Shown here: positions 53,528 through 61,213 of the stretch, one piece after another
How positions within the stretch are numbered: position 1 is the first letter of the stretch
Layout of the letters: each line of letters starts with the position of its first letter
Assembly: GCF_025210605.1 (NCBI RefSeq)
Contig: NZ_JAOARI010000017.1
Location: 235,243-299,242, forward strand
Direction of reading: 5' to 3'
Source of the DNA: Halodesulfovibrio sp.
GTDB taxonomy: Bacteria > Desulfobacterota > Desulfovibrionia > Desulfovibrionales > Desulfovibrionaceae
Length of the DNA: 64,000 nucleotides
Translations under genes and position numbers: made by a program
Notes under the pieces: generated by a model
What the model was told of the DNA's origin: nothing
What the model saw: only the letters and a program-made list of their open reading frames with translations
Databases searched by the model: none

Positions 53528-54841
53528 TCACATTCTCCAAAGTTCTAGTCCTGCTGCCTCCATCACAACAGGCTCGAAAAAGCCTTTCACATCTAACACC
53601 AAGGCACTTTCGGCATTCCGAAACCATTTAGCCAACTGTTTGGGTTGAATAAAAGAATACTCTTCATGCGGTACAGCCACGATAAGGGCATCCAACTCCT
53701 GAAAATGTTTAAGATGGCTCAGCGAAATCTCATATTCACGAATAGCCTGCTCATTATCAGCAATAGAATCATGCACTAACGCTTCTATACCGTATTCTTT
53801 TAACTCTCTGACGATGTCTATCACGCGGGTATTACGGATATCAGGAACATTTTCTTTATAGGTGAATCCTAAAATTCCAATCTTTGCATCACGAACGGAA
53901 ACACCTTTCCGAATTAGTTCCTTAACACAGGATTCAGCGACAAACTTGCCCATAGAATCATTAATTCTTCTACCTGCAAGAATAACCTGTGGATGATACC
54001 CTAACGACTCCGCTTTAAATGTCAGATAGTACGGGTCTACCCCTATGCAGTGCCCGCCAACCAAACCCGGGGTAAATGGCAGAAAGTTCCACTTTGTTCC
54101 AGCGGCTTTCAGCACCTCACCGGTATCTATCCCCAGAGAATTGAAGATAATTGCCAGTTCATTCATCAGCGCGATATTTAAGTCACGCTGTGTGTTTTCA
54201 ATAACTTTGGCTGCTTCGGCAACCATTATTGAACTGGTAACATGCACTCCGGCAGAAAGTATTGTGCCATACAATTCTGCCAGCAGCCCTGTGGTCATGT
54301 CATCAGAACCGGCAACGATTTTGGTGACATTCTCCAAGGTATGCACTTTATCTCCGGGATTAATACGCTCCGGTGAATATCCGACTTTAAAATCCCTGCC
54401 AAACCGCATTCCTGATACATTTTCAAGAACAGGCACACACTTTTCTTCAGTAGCTCCCGGCCATACGGTCGACTCATAAACAACAACAGATCCACGCTGC
54501 ATAAAAGAGGCAACGGTTCTGGTAGCCATAAGTAACGGTATTAAATCCGGCGTATGGTGCGCATCTATCGGTGTTGGAACCGCTATTATAAGCACACCTG
54601 CTTTTTCCAAAAGCTGCGGATCAGCAGTAAAATACGCAGTACTCTCTCTCAAAGCTTCTAGGGAGACCTCTCCGGTATGGTCATGACCACGACGCAGCTC
54701 ATCTATCCGTTGTGCATGCTGGTCGTACCCGATGACTGAAAAATGTTTCGCCAAAGAAATAGCAAGAGGTAAACCGACATATCCTAGACCGATAACGGCA
54801 ACAGGAACATCTCCAGACACAATCCGTTCAAAAGATACCAT
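53528..54841 (-). CDS. UDP-N-acetyl-hexosamine / UDP-glucose-type 6-dehydrogenase
   Basis: 437 residues, nucleotide-sugar dehydrogenase. Seen: NAD motif VAVIGLGYVGLPLAISLAK, VPTPIDAHHTPDL, YESTVWPGATEE, YSPERINPGD, and the catalytic Cys in GGHCIGVDPYYLT. The long PTPID and YSPERINPGD forms favour the UDP-GlcNAc/GalNAc dehydrogenase branch (WbpA/TviB/WecC type) rather than UDP-glucose. It makes an acidic sugar for surface polysaccharide. Start: ATG with GAGGAG upstream. The stop lies 2 bp before the candidate selenoprotein start. Confidence 0.9.
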   Translation of the reverse strand: MVSFERIVSGDVPVAVIGLGYVGLPLAISLAKHFSVIGYDQHAQRIDELRRGHDHTGEVSLEALRESTAYFTADPQLLEKAGVLIIAVPTPIDAHHTPDLIPLLMATRTVASFMQRGSVVVYESTVWPGATEEKCVPVLENVSGMRFGRDFKVGYSPERINPGDKVHTLENVTKIVAGSDDMTTGLLAELYGTILSAGVHVTSSIMVAEAAKVIENTQRDLNIALMNELAIIFNSLGIDTGEVLKAAGTKWNFLPFTPGLVGGHCIGVDPYYLTFKAESLGYHPQVILAGRRINDSMGKFVAESCVKELIRKGVSVRDAKIGILGFTYKENVPDIRNTRVIDIVRELKEYGIEALVHDSIADNEQAIREYEISLSHLKHFQELDALIVAVPHEEYSFIQPKQLAKWFRNAESALVLDVKGFFEPVVMEAAGLELWRM

Positions 54842-54897
54842 GTCTTCTCCTCGTTACCTGCTGGACTTAACCGCCTGTGTATGAAAAAACAGGCTCC

Positions 54898-55095
54898 ATG
54901 CAGATCGATTGGAATTTACTACTTACAGCGCTGGGGCTTGCATTTGTTCTCGAAGGTCTTCCTTATGTCCTTTTTGCGGACAAGCTTCCTAAGTACTTAC
55001 GTGAAATTGCAGAACGAGGTCCTAACGCATTGCGTTACATGGGCTTAACCGCCATTTCTGTCGGTGTTCTGCTTGTATGGCTTGTACGCCATTAG
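54898..55095 (+). CDS. DUF2065 small membrane protein
   Basis: 65 residues with two predicted membrane helices (LLLTALGLAFVLEGLPYVLFA and MGLTAISVGVLLVWLV) separated by a basic loop (DKLPKYLREIAERGPNALR). The layout and GLPYVLF motif match DUF2065 (YjeT-like). Function unknown. Start: ATG at 54898 (CAGG upstream); a GTG at 54877 is in frame. Divergent from the sugar dehydrogenase. Confidence 0.85.
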   Translation: MQIDWNLLLTALGLAFVLEGLPYVLFADKLPKYLREIAERGPNALRYMGLTAISVGVLLVWLVRH

Positions 55096-55193
55096 TCGCA
55101 ACGTAACTAACCGCTACGACTTGCTCGCCTCTACGCGGCAGAGCTTTGTTGCTGCAAAACTATTGCGGCAGGCTTTGTTGCGCCTTCCAGCAG

Positions 55194-55910
55194 CTATTCA
55201 GCCTTCTTCTGTGCTACATGCAAATACACAATACCCGATGTCATCGGCTTGTAATACACACGGTCAAAACCGGCGTGTACCATTTCTGCACTCAGTTCAG
55301 AAGCTGTAGGGAACGCCATAATAGTATCTGCAAGATACTGGTATGCACCTGCATCACCGGAAAAAACTTTACCTATCGCCGGAAGAATTTTCTTCAGGTA
55401 CAAATTATAAAATCCTTTCCATACCGGATGCTTACCCGTACCAAATTCTAGAATACACAATCTTCCGCCCGGCACAAGTACTCGATTAAGCTCTTTAAAT
55501 GCTTGCTCGCGCGGAATAATATTTCGGATACCAAACGAAATTGTTGCACAATCTACGCTATTATCCGGTAACGGCAATGTTCTGCCGTCCGCATGTACAG
55601 GGAAAATACGCCTGTCACGCCCCTTGGTCAGCTTCTTACGACCAGTAGTCAGCATAGGACGACAATAATCCAGCGCAGCCACTTTTATTTGCGGGTACCG
55701 CCGTACAATTTCTAATGAGACATCCATTGTACCAGCGGCAAGATCGAGCATCAGCCCCGTCTTACCCGGTACTGTTGCCTTTACAAGCTGCTGCCGCCAG
55801 TAAAAATCCATCCCACCGCTAAGCAGATGGTTCAAAAAGTCATACCAACGGGCAATACGACTGAACATGCCGGAAACTTCGCGGGCATGTTCATTTGGTG
55901 AACATTGCAT
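55194..55910 (-). CDS. menG: demethylmenaquinone methyltransferase
   Basis: 238 residues. Seen: MFSRIARWYDFLNHLLSGG, SAM-binding LMLDLAAGTMDVSLE, the UbiE/MenG signature ISFGIRNI, and GGRLCILEFGTGKHP. Methylates demethylmenaquinone in the last step of menaquinone synthesis; mqnB and polyprenyl synthase nearby support the menaquinone role over ubiquinone. It follows a 54-codon gene by 12 bp on the same strand. Confidence 0.93.
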   Translation of the reverse strand: MQCSPNEHAREVSGMFSRIARWYDFLNHLLSGGMDFYWRQQLVKATVPGKTGLMLDLAAGTMDVSLEIVRRYPQIKVAALDYCRPMLTTGRKKLTKGRDRRIFPVHADGRTLPLPDNSVDCATISFGIRNIIPREQAFKELNRVLVPGGRLCILEFGTGKHPVWKGFYNLYLKKILPAIGKVFSGDAGAYQYLADTIMAFPTASELSAEMVHAGFDRVYYKPMTSGIVYLHVAQKKAE

Positions 55911-55922
55911 GTGCTACCAAGC

Positions 55923-56087
55923 CTATTCTTCGGTTTCCGTTTCGTCTTTACACACTGTAGAAGAAACAACTTCAAATACCGCAGGAAACACTTCACTGAT
56001 ATTAGAAGGTGAAACGCGGCCTGTCTCAATAAACTTTACCACAATTTCTTTAGTAACCTGTATTGCTTCTTTTTTTGCCTTATCCAT
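55923..56087 (-). CDS. small conserved-looking protein upstream of menG
   Basis: A 54-residue frame starting MDKAKKEAIQVTKEIVVKFI, with GRVSPSNISEVFPAVFEVVSS and an acidic tail containing one Cys. AGAGGTGG lies 4 nt before the ATG, a good ribosome site, and menG follows after 12 bp. Coding bias and context support a real gene. The helical SPSNISEVFPAVFEVV stretch faintly recalls the N-terminus of MucR/Ros regulators, but no DNA-binding finger is present. Function unknown. Confidence 0.72.
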   Translation of the reverse strand: MDKAKKEAIQVTKEIVVKFIETGRVSPSNISEVFPAVFEVVSSTVCKDETETEE

Positions 56088-56105
56088 ATTCCACCTCTAG
56101 GCACT

Positions 56106-56193
56106 GCGAAAAAACTTCGCAACGTATAAATGATGAAAAACCCCCGCCCGTGGGGGAATGGTTTCAACCTACATAGATAAAAACCGGGCGGGG
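56106..56193. promoter_or_regulatory. paired hairpins upstream of the menG operon
   Basis: GCGAA/TTCGC (56106-56120) and a 9-bp perfect inverted repeat CCCCGCCCG/CGGGCGGGG (56142-56150, 56185-56193) lie in the divergent gap between the menG operon and the DVU0298-like gene. No clear promoter boxes were assigned. Confidence 0.35.
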
Positions 56194-56422
56194 TCAAAAA
56201 GAAAGAAACCTGTTAAGCCACTCCCTTTTTCTCAACATGCCATATAACACTAAGATTTTAGAGAGTCGAGCGCCCACTGGTGCAGTTATCCTGTTTTTCC
56301 ATTGCGAATTCTATATCTTAATAAAAGAGGCACTACGCATTACAATCATAACCTGCATAAAAAGCTTGCTTTCTTATCAGGAAATATTACTATTAAGACA
56401 ACAAAATGATTCGGAGGCGCAT

Positions 56423-57124
56423 ATGGCAAGATTCCGTGCATTAAAAACAGAACTTCGTTCCCTACTGGAGCAGCCGGACTGGGAAGAGTCTTTGCAATAC
56501 ATTGTTTCACTCCCTGCAACACAAACAGTAGGGCCGTTAATGTCGTTTTTCCTTTTCGGTGGAGAAATGAAATGGCGCGCCATTACTGCATTTGGTCTAG
56601 TGATGGGAAAACTTGCCAAAGAAGATATTGAGCAAGCGCGCATCATCATGCGTCGCCTGCTATGGCATATGAATGAAGAGTCTGGAAATATTGGCTGGGG
56701 TATTGCCGAAGCCATGGCAGAAGCCATGATTAACAGCAAAGTGCTAGCGAATGAATACAACAGAATGCTGCATTCATACGTCCGAGAGACCACAGATGAT
56801 GATAACTATCTCGACCACCCGCCACTTCGCCGAGGAGTGTATTGGGGACTTGGAAGGATGGCGAAAAAATATCCAGAATTGATGCTCCCATCGACCAGAG
56901 CATTATCGTGGGGCTTGCAGGACGAAGACAGCGAAGGTCGTGGACTCTCCGCATGGGCATTAGGTTTTCTCGGTACTGAAGCAAACCTCCCTGCACTGCG
57001 AACATTATTGGATGACACCTCAAACGTAGAGCTATTCGACGACAGAACAGTCTGTTGCTCAAATGTTTCGCAACTTGCCCAAAAAGCTATAAACCGAATT
57101 GAAAAACGAAATACTGATGCGTAA
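56423..57124 (+). CDS. DVU0298-family HEAT-like repeat protein
   Basis: 233 residues. Seen: helical, HEAT/PBS-lyase-like repeats (LRRGVYWGLGRMAKKYPEL, GRGLSAWALGFLGTEANLPAL) and FLFGGEMKWRAITAFGLVMG. I recognise this as the family named after D. vulgaris DVU0298; the biochemical role is unknown, though HEAT repeats suggest a protein-binding scaffold. Start: ATG at 56423 with GGAGG 5 nt upstream; the frame extends 62 codons further upstream without support. Confidence 0.85.
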   Translation: MARFRALKTELRSLLEQPDWEESLQYIVSLPATQTVGPLMSFFLFGGEMKWRAITAFGLVMGKLAKEDIEQARIIMRRLLWHMNEESGNIGWGIAEAMAEAMINSKVLANEYNRMLHSYVRETTDDDNYLDHPPLRRGVYWGLGRMAKKYPELMLPSTRALSWGLQDEDSEGRGLSAWALGFLGTEANLPALRTLLDDTSNVELFDDRTVCCSNVSQLAQKAINRIEKRNTDA

Positions 57125-57210
57125 TTAAGCACCAGCAATAAGCATATTACATAAAAGAAACTTCTTCATGATACATTATGAAAAAATGTATCTTACTATT
57201 TGGATCAACC

Positions 57211-57239
57211 AAAAGGGATGGCTACTGCCATCCCTTTTT
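57211..57239 (+). terminator. intrinsic terminator after DVU0298-like gene
   Basis: AAAAGGGATGGC / GCCATCCCTTTT with loop TACT and trailing T. It resembles the terminators at 58572 and 59701 in sequence. Confidence 0.9.
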
Positions 57240-57294
57240 ACTTATCAAGCCACATTTGCAGAAATATCTACTCCCCCTTCCCGCTACTCCCCTA

Positions 57295-57525
57295 ATTCGC
57301 AGTCAAGAGGGCGTCCCTCTTGCTCCCGCTGAGAAGCGCCCTCGGAGAGCCGCCGGAGGCATTCGGGGCGCACATTATGCGGACACAAAAATTGGTTTTC
57401 AACTATTTGTAATAAAAACATATTGCAGCTAGATTACTTTCATGCAATGGGAAAGAAGGAATATAATTTTATAATTAGTTTACATAGTTACAAAACACAT
57501 TAGCAAGACAAACCTAAAATCTACT
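57295..57525 (+). repeat. long repeat, copy 1
   Basis: About 231 bp nearly identical to 58672-58903. It starts ATTCGCAGTCAAGAGGGCG, holds the hairpin AAGAGGG/CCCTCTT and the dispersed 12-mer GCCGCCGGAGGC (57349), and continues through an AT-rich part (TATAAT at 57462) that may supply a promoter. It ends 42 bp before the first small secreted-protein gene. Confidence 0.9.
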
Positions 57526-57566
57526 CACAAAACTTAAACCATTGCCTAATCTACCACGAATTAACT

Positions 57567-58049
57567 ATGAAAATTTTTACCTCACTACTGCTAGTAATAA
57601 TGTCGACTTCTCTAGCATATGCACAAAGTATCATCCCTGTTTCATGTGATGAGATCATTAAGATATCTATCTGCCAAGCAAGTACATTAGACCCACCTGT
57701 CCTTACAAAAGAATATCCGTACGTGTATCCAACCGCCTTCCGGTTTAAGCCCGAAGCTGCCCCAAAGTATAAAAAATTTACTGATGCAAATCAAATTGCG
57801 ACCATCTATCCTGACGGAACAAGAGTTGAATACAGACCTTTTCTCCTATCAACTCCTGCAGGAATTATTGCTAATGACACTCCATATCCAATATCTGTCA
57901 ACAACCGGCAGATTCACATGTTTTTCAAAAGCAAAAAAGAAGCGTTTGAAGCAGCACACAAGGTTTGCCCCAAAATAAAACCAAAAGCTTACTTTATGTA
58001 TGACAGCATACTTGAAACGTATCGAAGAACTTCATTCGATATACAGTAA
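57567..58049 (+). CDS. secreted small protein, SecD-P1-head-like fold (paralogue A)
   Basis: 160 residues with a clear signal peptide (MKIFTSLLLVIMSTSLAYA). No named family recognised with certainty. The mature part, with AFRFKPEAAPKYKKFTD, a strand region (IYPDGTRVEYRPFLLSTPAG) and FKSKKEAFEAAHKVCP, resembles the periplasmic head of SecD (LTpeAAakF ... DG ... P ... eA). Two Cys (about residues 28 and 143) match those in the next gene, so a disulfide is likely. Weak ribosome site. It sits just after repeat copy 1 and is paralogous to the following gene. Confidence 0.75.
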   Translation: MKIFTSLLLVIMSTSLAYAQSIIPVSCDEIIKISICQASTLDPPVLTKEYPYVYPTAFRFKPEAAPKYKKFTDANQIATIYPDGTRVEYRPFLLSTPAGIIANDTPYPISVNNRQIHMFFKSKKEAFEAAHKVCPKIKPKAYFMYDSILETYRRTSFDIQ

Positions 58050-58062
58050 GTTATTTCTTATG

Positions 58063-58590
58063 ATCCATATCACATCTACCATCACAGCATTTTTCATTTC
58101 TCTGCTGCTACTCATTAGTTCGACAACTCAAGCACATGCAGAAATTTTACTTCCCGTTTCATGCGATAATGTTACAAAAATATCTGTTGGCCAACTTAAG
58201 GCATCAGATTTAGGAATCACCATAGAAGGAAATCCATTTTTATATTTTGTTGCAATATACCTAACAGCAGGGGCAGCAGCGAAATATAACGAATTAGCTT
58301 CCTACTCTATAATTTTAGACGTTAGACCTGACGGAACTTTTATTATCGGTAACCCGCTCATTATCTCGACACCTTCAGGATCTTTGACAAGTGATCTCCC
58401 ATATCAAAATTCGATAAACTCGAGACAACTTATCCTTTTTGTAAAGACTAAAAAAAGGACACTTGAAGCAGCAGAAATGATATGTCCACGCATCATACCA
58501 ACATATCATTTTTTATATGACTACTTGAATAAACAACGTCAAAAGAATCGCAAAACAGATAATTATGAAATAAAAAAGGGTGGCTATTAG
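58063..58590 (+). CDS. secreted small protein, SecD-P1-head-like fold (paralogue B)
   Basis: 175 residues, signal peptide about 1-28 (FFISLLLLISSTTQAHA). Clear paralogue of the preceding protein: LPVSCDNVTKISV against IPVSCDEIIKISI, ISTPSGSLTSDLPYQNSINSRQ against LSTPAGIIANDTPYPISVNNRQ, and a late CPRIIP. The LTAGAAAKYNEL and LDVRPDG stretches fit a SecD P1-head-like domain. Start: ATG at 58063, 13 bp after gene A; an earlier ATG at 58000 would lie inside gene A. The last five codons (KKGGY) and the stop are made by the left arm and loop of the terminator at 58572, so the natural C-terminus may have been replaced. Confidence 0.75.
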   Translation: MHITSTITAFFISLLLLISSTTQAHAEILLPVSCDNVTKISVGQLKASDLGITIEGNPFLYFVAIYLTAGAAAKYNELASYSIILDVRPDGTFIIGNPLIISTPSGSLTSDLPYQNSINSRQLILFVKTKKRTLEAAEMICPRIIPTYHFLYDYLNKQRQKNRKTDNYEIKKGGY

Positions 58591-58602
58591 CCACCCTTTT
58601 TT
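58572..58602 (+). terminator. intrinsic terminator overlapping the end of paralogue B
   Basis: AAAAAAGGGTGGCT / AGCCACCCTTTTTT, loop ATT. The stop codon TAG lies at the loop/right-arm junction. The hairpin plus ~135 bp after it recur at 59701-59867. Confidence 0.93.
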
Positions 58603-58738
58603 ATTTCATACCGTACATGCCCGTATATACATTTCTAGCGCCAGAAGCTTCTAACGTAACGCTTCTTTTCTATTCGCAGTCAAGAGGGCGTCCCTCTTGC
58701 TCCCGCTGAGAAGCGCCCTCGGAGAGCCGCCGGAGGCA
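58572..58738 (+). repeat. terminator-plus-tail repeat, copy 1
   Basis: About 167 bp repeated almost exactly at 59701-59867, including the hairpin, ATTTCATACCGTACATGCCC, and the first 67 bp of the long repeat. Differences seen: hairpin A/G change and GCGCCCTC versus GCACCCTC. Confidence 0.9.
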
Positions 58739-58903
58739 TTCGAGGAACACATTATGAGGACACAAAAATTGGTTTTCAACTATTTGTAATGAAAACATAT
58801 TGCAGCTAGATTTTTTTCATGCAATGGAAAAGAAGGCATATGATTTTATAATTAGTTTATATAGTTACAAGCCACATCAGCAAGACAGACCTAAAAATCT
58901 ACT
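58672..58903 (+). repeat. long repeat, copy 2
   Basis: Near-identical to copy 1 (57295-57525) over its whole length, with scattered substitutions. It precedes the membrane-protein gene at 59023 by 119 bp. The rest of the 58591-59022 gap holds only the tail repeat and AT-rich sequence. Confidence 0.9.
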
Positions 58904-59022
58904 CTAGTAAAACGTAAGGGAGCGCTCTCCAGTCTATTCTTACGACTTTTAATTTATTTCAAAAAGATAGAGAAATAGTCGTCAACTATAAACAACCACT
59001 GGTAAGGGCTACAGAAAACATT

Positions 59023-59589
59023 ATGTATATCTTCGAAATTATAGTTACATGCTTATTCATCATTCCAGCTGCACTTTTTTTATTTATTATTTTGAGTAGC
59101 ATACTGTTACGTATCACTGGAATTAATCTCCAAGAACAAGTAACAGCATTTTTTCTTAAAGCTTATGGGTGGCAAGGAGAAGGCACTATTCTCTACGCAA
59201 ATAAATATGCAAGATGGGGATATGGAATTCTTTTTACCATAGTCTATGGCTCTATATTAATTTCTCAACTAGGAATAATTCTAAGAACAATCAATTTACT
59301 TAACATGCTCATATTTATCTTTAGTTGCGTAATCGCTTTTTGTGCATTTTCTAATTTCGTAGGGTCTTACTACAGCGGCGCTGTTTATAATACGAGCGGA
59401 ATTACTATCAGTCCCTTGGGATTAGCGCAGGGAGTACACATTAAAAGCGAAGAAATAAGCCAGTTACGCATAAGGTCATGTGGCAGCATGTCATTCATTT
59501 TTTGCCCACAATGGAATCGAGAACGGATTGTCTTGCTTAGCGAGAAACAACTTACGAACATGATTACTACAGCTACAGAAGTCAGCTAG
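59023..59589 (+). CDS. small polytopic membrane protein, unknown function
   Basis: 188 residues. Not recognised. Three or four membrane helices: FEIIVTCLFIIPAALFLFII near the N-terminus, GILFTIVYGSILISQLGIIL, and NMLIFIFSCVIAFCAFSNFV, followed by a soluble C-terminal strand-rich part with Cys residues (RIRSCGSMSFIFCPQW). Codon use is more AT-rich than in neighbouring core genes. It lies between long-repeat copy 2 and the third terminator, in the accessory stretch. Weak ribosome site (AAGGG, distant). Confidence 0.65.
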   Translation: MYIFEIIVTCLFIIPAALFLFIILSSILLRITGINLQEQVTAFFLKAYGWQGEGTILYANKYARWGYGILFTIVYGSILISQLGIILRTINLLNMLIFIFSCVIAFCAFSNFVGSYYSGAVYNTSGITISPLGLAQGVHIKSEEISQLRIRSCGSMSFIFCPQWNRERIVLLSEKQLTNMITTATEVS

Positions 59590-59700
59590 GAATATTTGCA
59601 AGAAGCAACTTTACCTCCGTTTAAGAAAAAAGAATAAAGTGTAGGAGCCTATTATAAATAAGAATCTATTGCACGCTCAATTCTTTAATCAGTAACAACC

Positions 59701-59731
59701 AAAAGGGGTGGCTATTAGCCACCCCTTTTTT
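59701..59731 (+). terminator. intrinsic terminator after membrane-protein gene
   Basis: AAAAGGGGTGGCT / AGCCACCCCTTTT with loop ATT and six T. Confidence 0.92.
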
Positions 59732-59868
59732 ATTTCATACCGTACATGCCCGTATATACATTTCTAGCGCCAGAAGCTTCTAACGTAACGCTTCTTTTCT
59801 ATTCGCAGTCAAGAGGGCGTCCCTCTTGCTCCCGCTGAGAAGCACCCTCGGAGAGCCGCCGGAGGCAT
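59701..59868 (+). repeat. terminator-plus-tail repeat, copy 2, with truncated third long repeat
   Basis: Matches 58572-58738. The third occurrence of the long repeat begins at 59801 but keeps only its first 68 bp (to 59868), where it breaks off 34 bp before the end of the cysteine-desulfidase gene. Confidence 0.9.
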
Positions 59869-59901
59869 CCCAAAATGCTGAGCAAGTGCCCTACGGGATC
59901 A

Positions 59902-61173
59902 TTATTTATTCACCATAATATCAAGAATGATTTTATCGGTTTCAGCCATCCCTGCTGTACCAAGACGTCCAAGGTTATGGATGCATAACTCAATATCATC
60001 ATCAACAATACCGTCGCTGCCGGGTACGCTTACCCCTTTCATGGCAAGCAATGCTGAACTAATTGCAGCTTCGACGCATGATGCCACTTTCAATGCGCAG
60101 GAAGTCTTTGCACCGTCGCAGATCATACCGGATACTGAGCCAACCATGTTTTTAATAGTGCGCTCAATATCTTCAAAGGAACCGCCAAGCAGCATTACTA
60201 TACCGCAGCCAGAACCTGTGGCAGCGAGAATTGCACCACAAAGTGCGGATAGTCTTCCGAGATGATGCTTAAGATGAATCGCAGTCAAGTGACTCATAAT
60301 AAGCGCACGAGCCATTTCCTCTTCTGTCTTTTCTAAACGGCGGGCAAAAGCCAACACGGGAATAGTAGCCGTAATACCCTGATTGCCGCTACCTGAGTTA
60401 CTCATTACAGGCTGCATGATGCCATCCATCCGTGCATCGGATGCAGCTGCTGCAAGTCTGGTAGCAAACGATGTAATATCATCCGAACGGAGACCAAGAG
60501 CAATGTCCTGATCCATAGACCTTCCGACTTTCAGACCGAATTCGTGTTCCAGCCCTTCATTCGCAATTGCCTCGTTCAGCCTTGCAGCTTCAAGGATGAA
60601 ATTAATCTTATCAAATGGAACATTCATAGCGAAATCATGAATCTTAGCCATAGATAATGGCCAGCTGCCTGCTGCGTTCTCTTCATCATCAAGCGGCTGT
60701 GTGAATTTGATTTCGTTATTTGCTGTTACTTCCGTAATAAAAGTATGCTGTCGTTGAATGGTGCATGTTGCAACATTATCATCACTGAACACGCTTGCCT
60801 GTGCAAACAACAACTCATCTGTATCCGCGAGTTCAACTGACACTTTGCCAGCAGTAAGCAACTGCTTGGCTTCTGCAACTACGTCATCGGTTAAATCACG
60901 CAAAACTTCCAGTGCCAGTGAAGATTTTCCACCTAACGCACCTACAGCTGCTGCAATACCAAGCCCCGCCATACCGGTTCCCGGAACACCAACACCCATA
61001 CCATTTTTCAGCAAGTTACCACTTACCTGTACCAGTATGCGATCTGGTTTTACTCCAAGCTCTTCTGCTGCCTTTGCAGCTGCAAGAGAAACCGTGATCG
61101 GTTCGGTGCATCCTAACGCCGGTACAACTTCGCGATTCAGAATCGCTATAAATTCATTCCATTCTTTTTTCAT
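59902..61173 (-). CDS. cdsB: L-cysteine desulfidase-like protein (CdsB/UPF0597)
   Basis: 423 residues. Seen: VVPALGCTEPITVSLAAA at the N-terminus, NSGSGNQGITATIPVLAF, ATGSGCGIVMLLGG and GMICDGAKTSCALK; the conserved cysteines bind a [4Fe-4S] cluster in this family (CdsB, CyuA/YhaM, serine-dehydratase alpha relatives). It likely turns cysteine into sulfide, ammonia and pyruvate via 2-aminoacrylate. Start: ATG at 61173 giving MKKEWNEFI; the frame runs on to 61269 without a ribosome site. A symporter gene lies 40 bp upstream on the same strand, probably its importer. Confidence 0.88.
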   Translation of the reverse strand: MKKEWNEFIAILNREVVPALGCTEPITVSLAAAKAAEELGVKPDRILVQVSGNLLKNGMGVGVPGTGMAGLGIAAAVGALGGKSSLALEVLRDLTDDVVAEAKQLLTAGKVSVELADTDELLFAQASVFSDDNVATCTIQRQHTFITEVTANNEIKFTQPLDDEENAAGSWPLSMAKIHDFAMNVPFDKINFILEAARLNEAIANEGLEHEFGLKVGRSMDQDIALGLRSDDITSFATRLAAAASDARMDGIMQPVMSNSGSGNQGITATIPVLAFARRLEKTEEEMARALIMSHLTAIHLKHHLGRLSALCGAILAATGSGCGIVMLLGGSFEDIERTIKNMVGSVSGMICDGAKTSCALKVASCVEAAISSALLAMKGVSVPGSDGIVDDDIELCIHNLGRLGTAGMAETDKIILDIMVNK

Positions 61174-61213
61174 GACATTACGTCTCTCTGTCACGCAGCG
61201 CGCGAACAAACAG

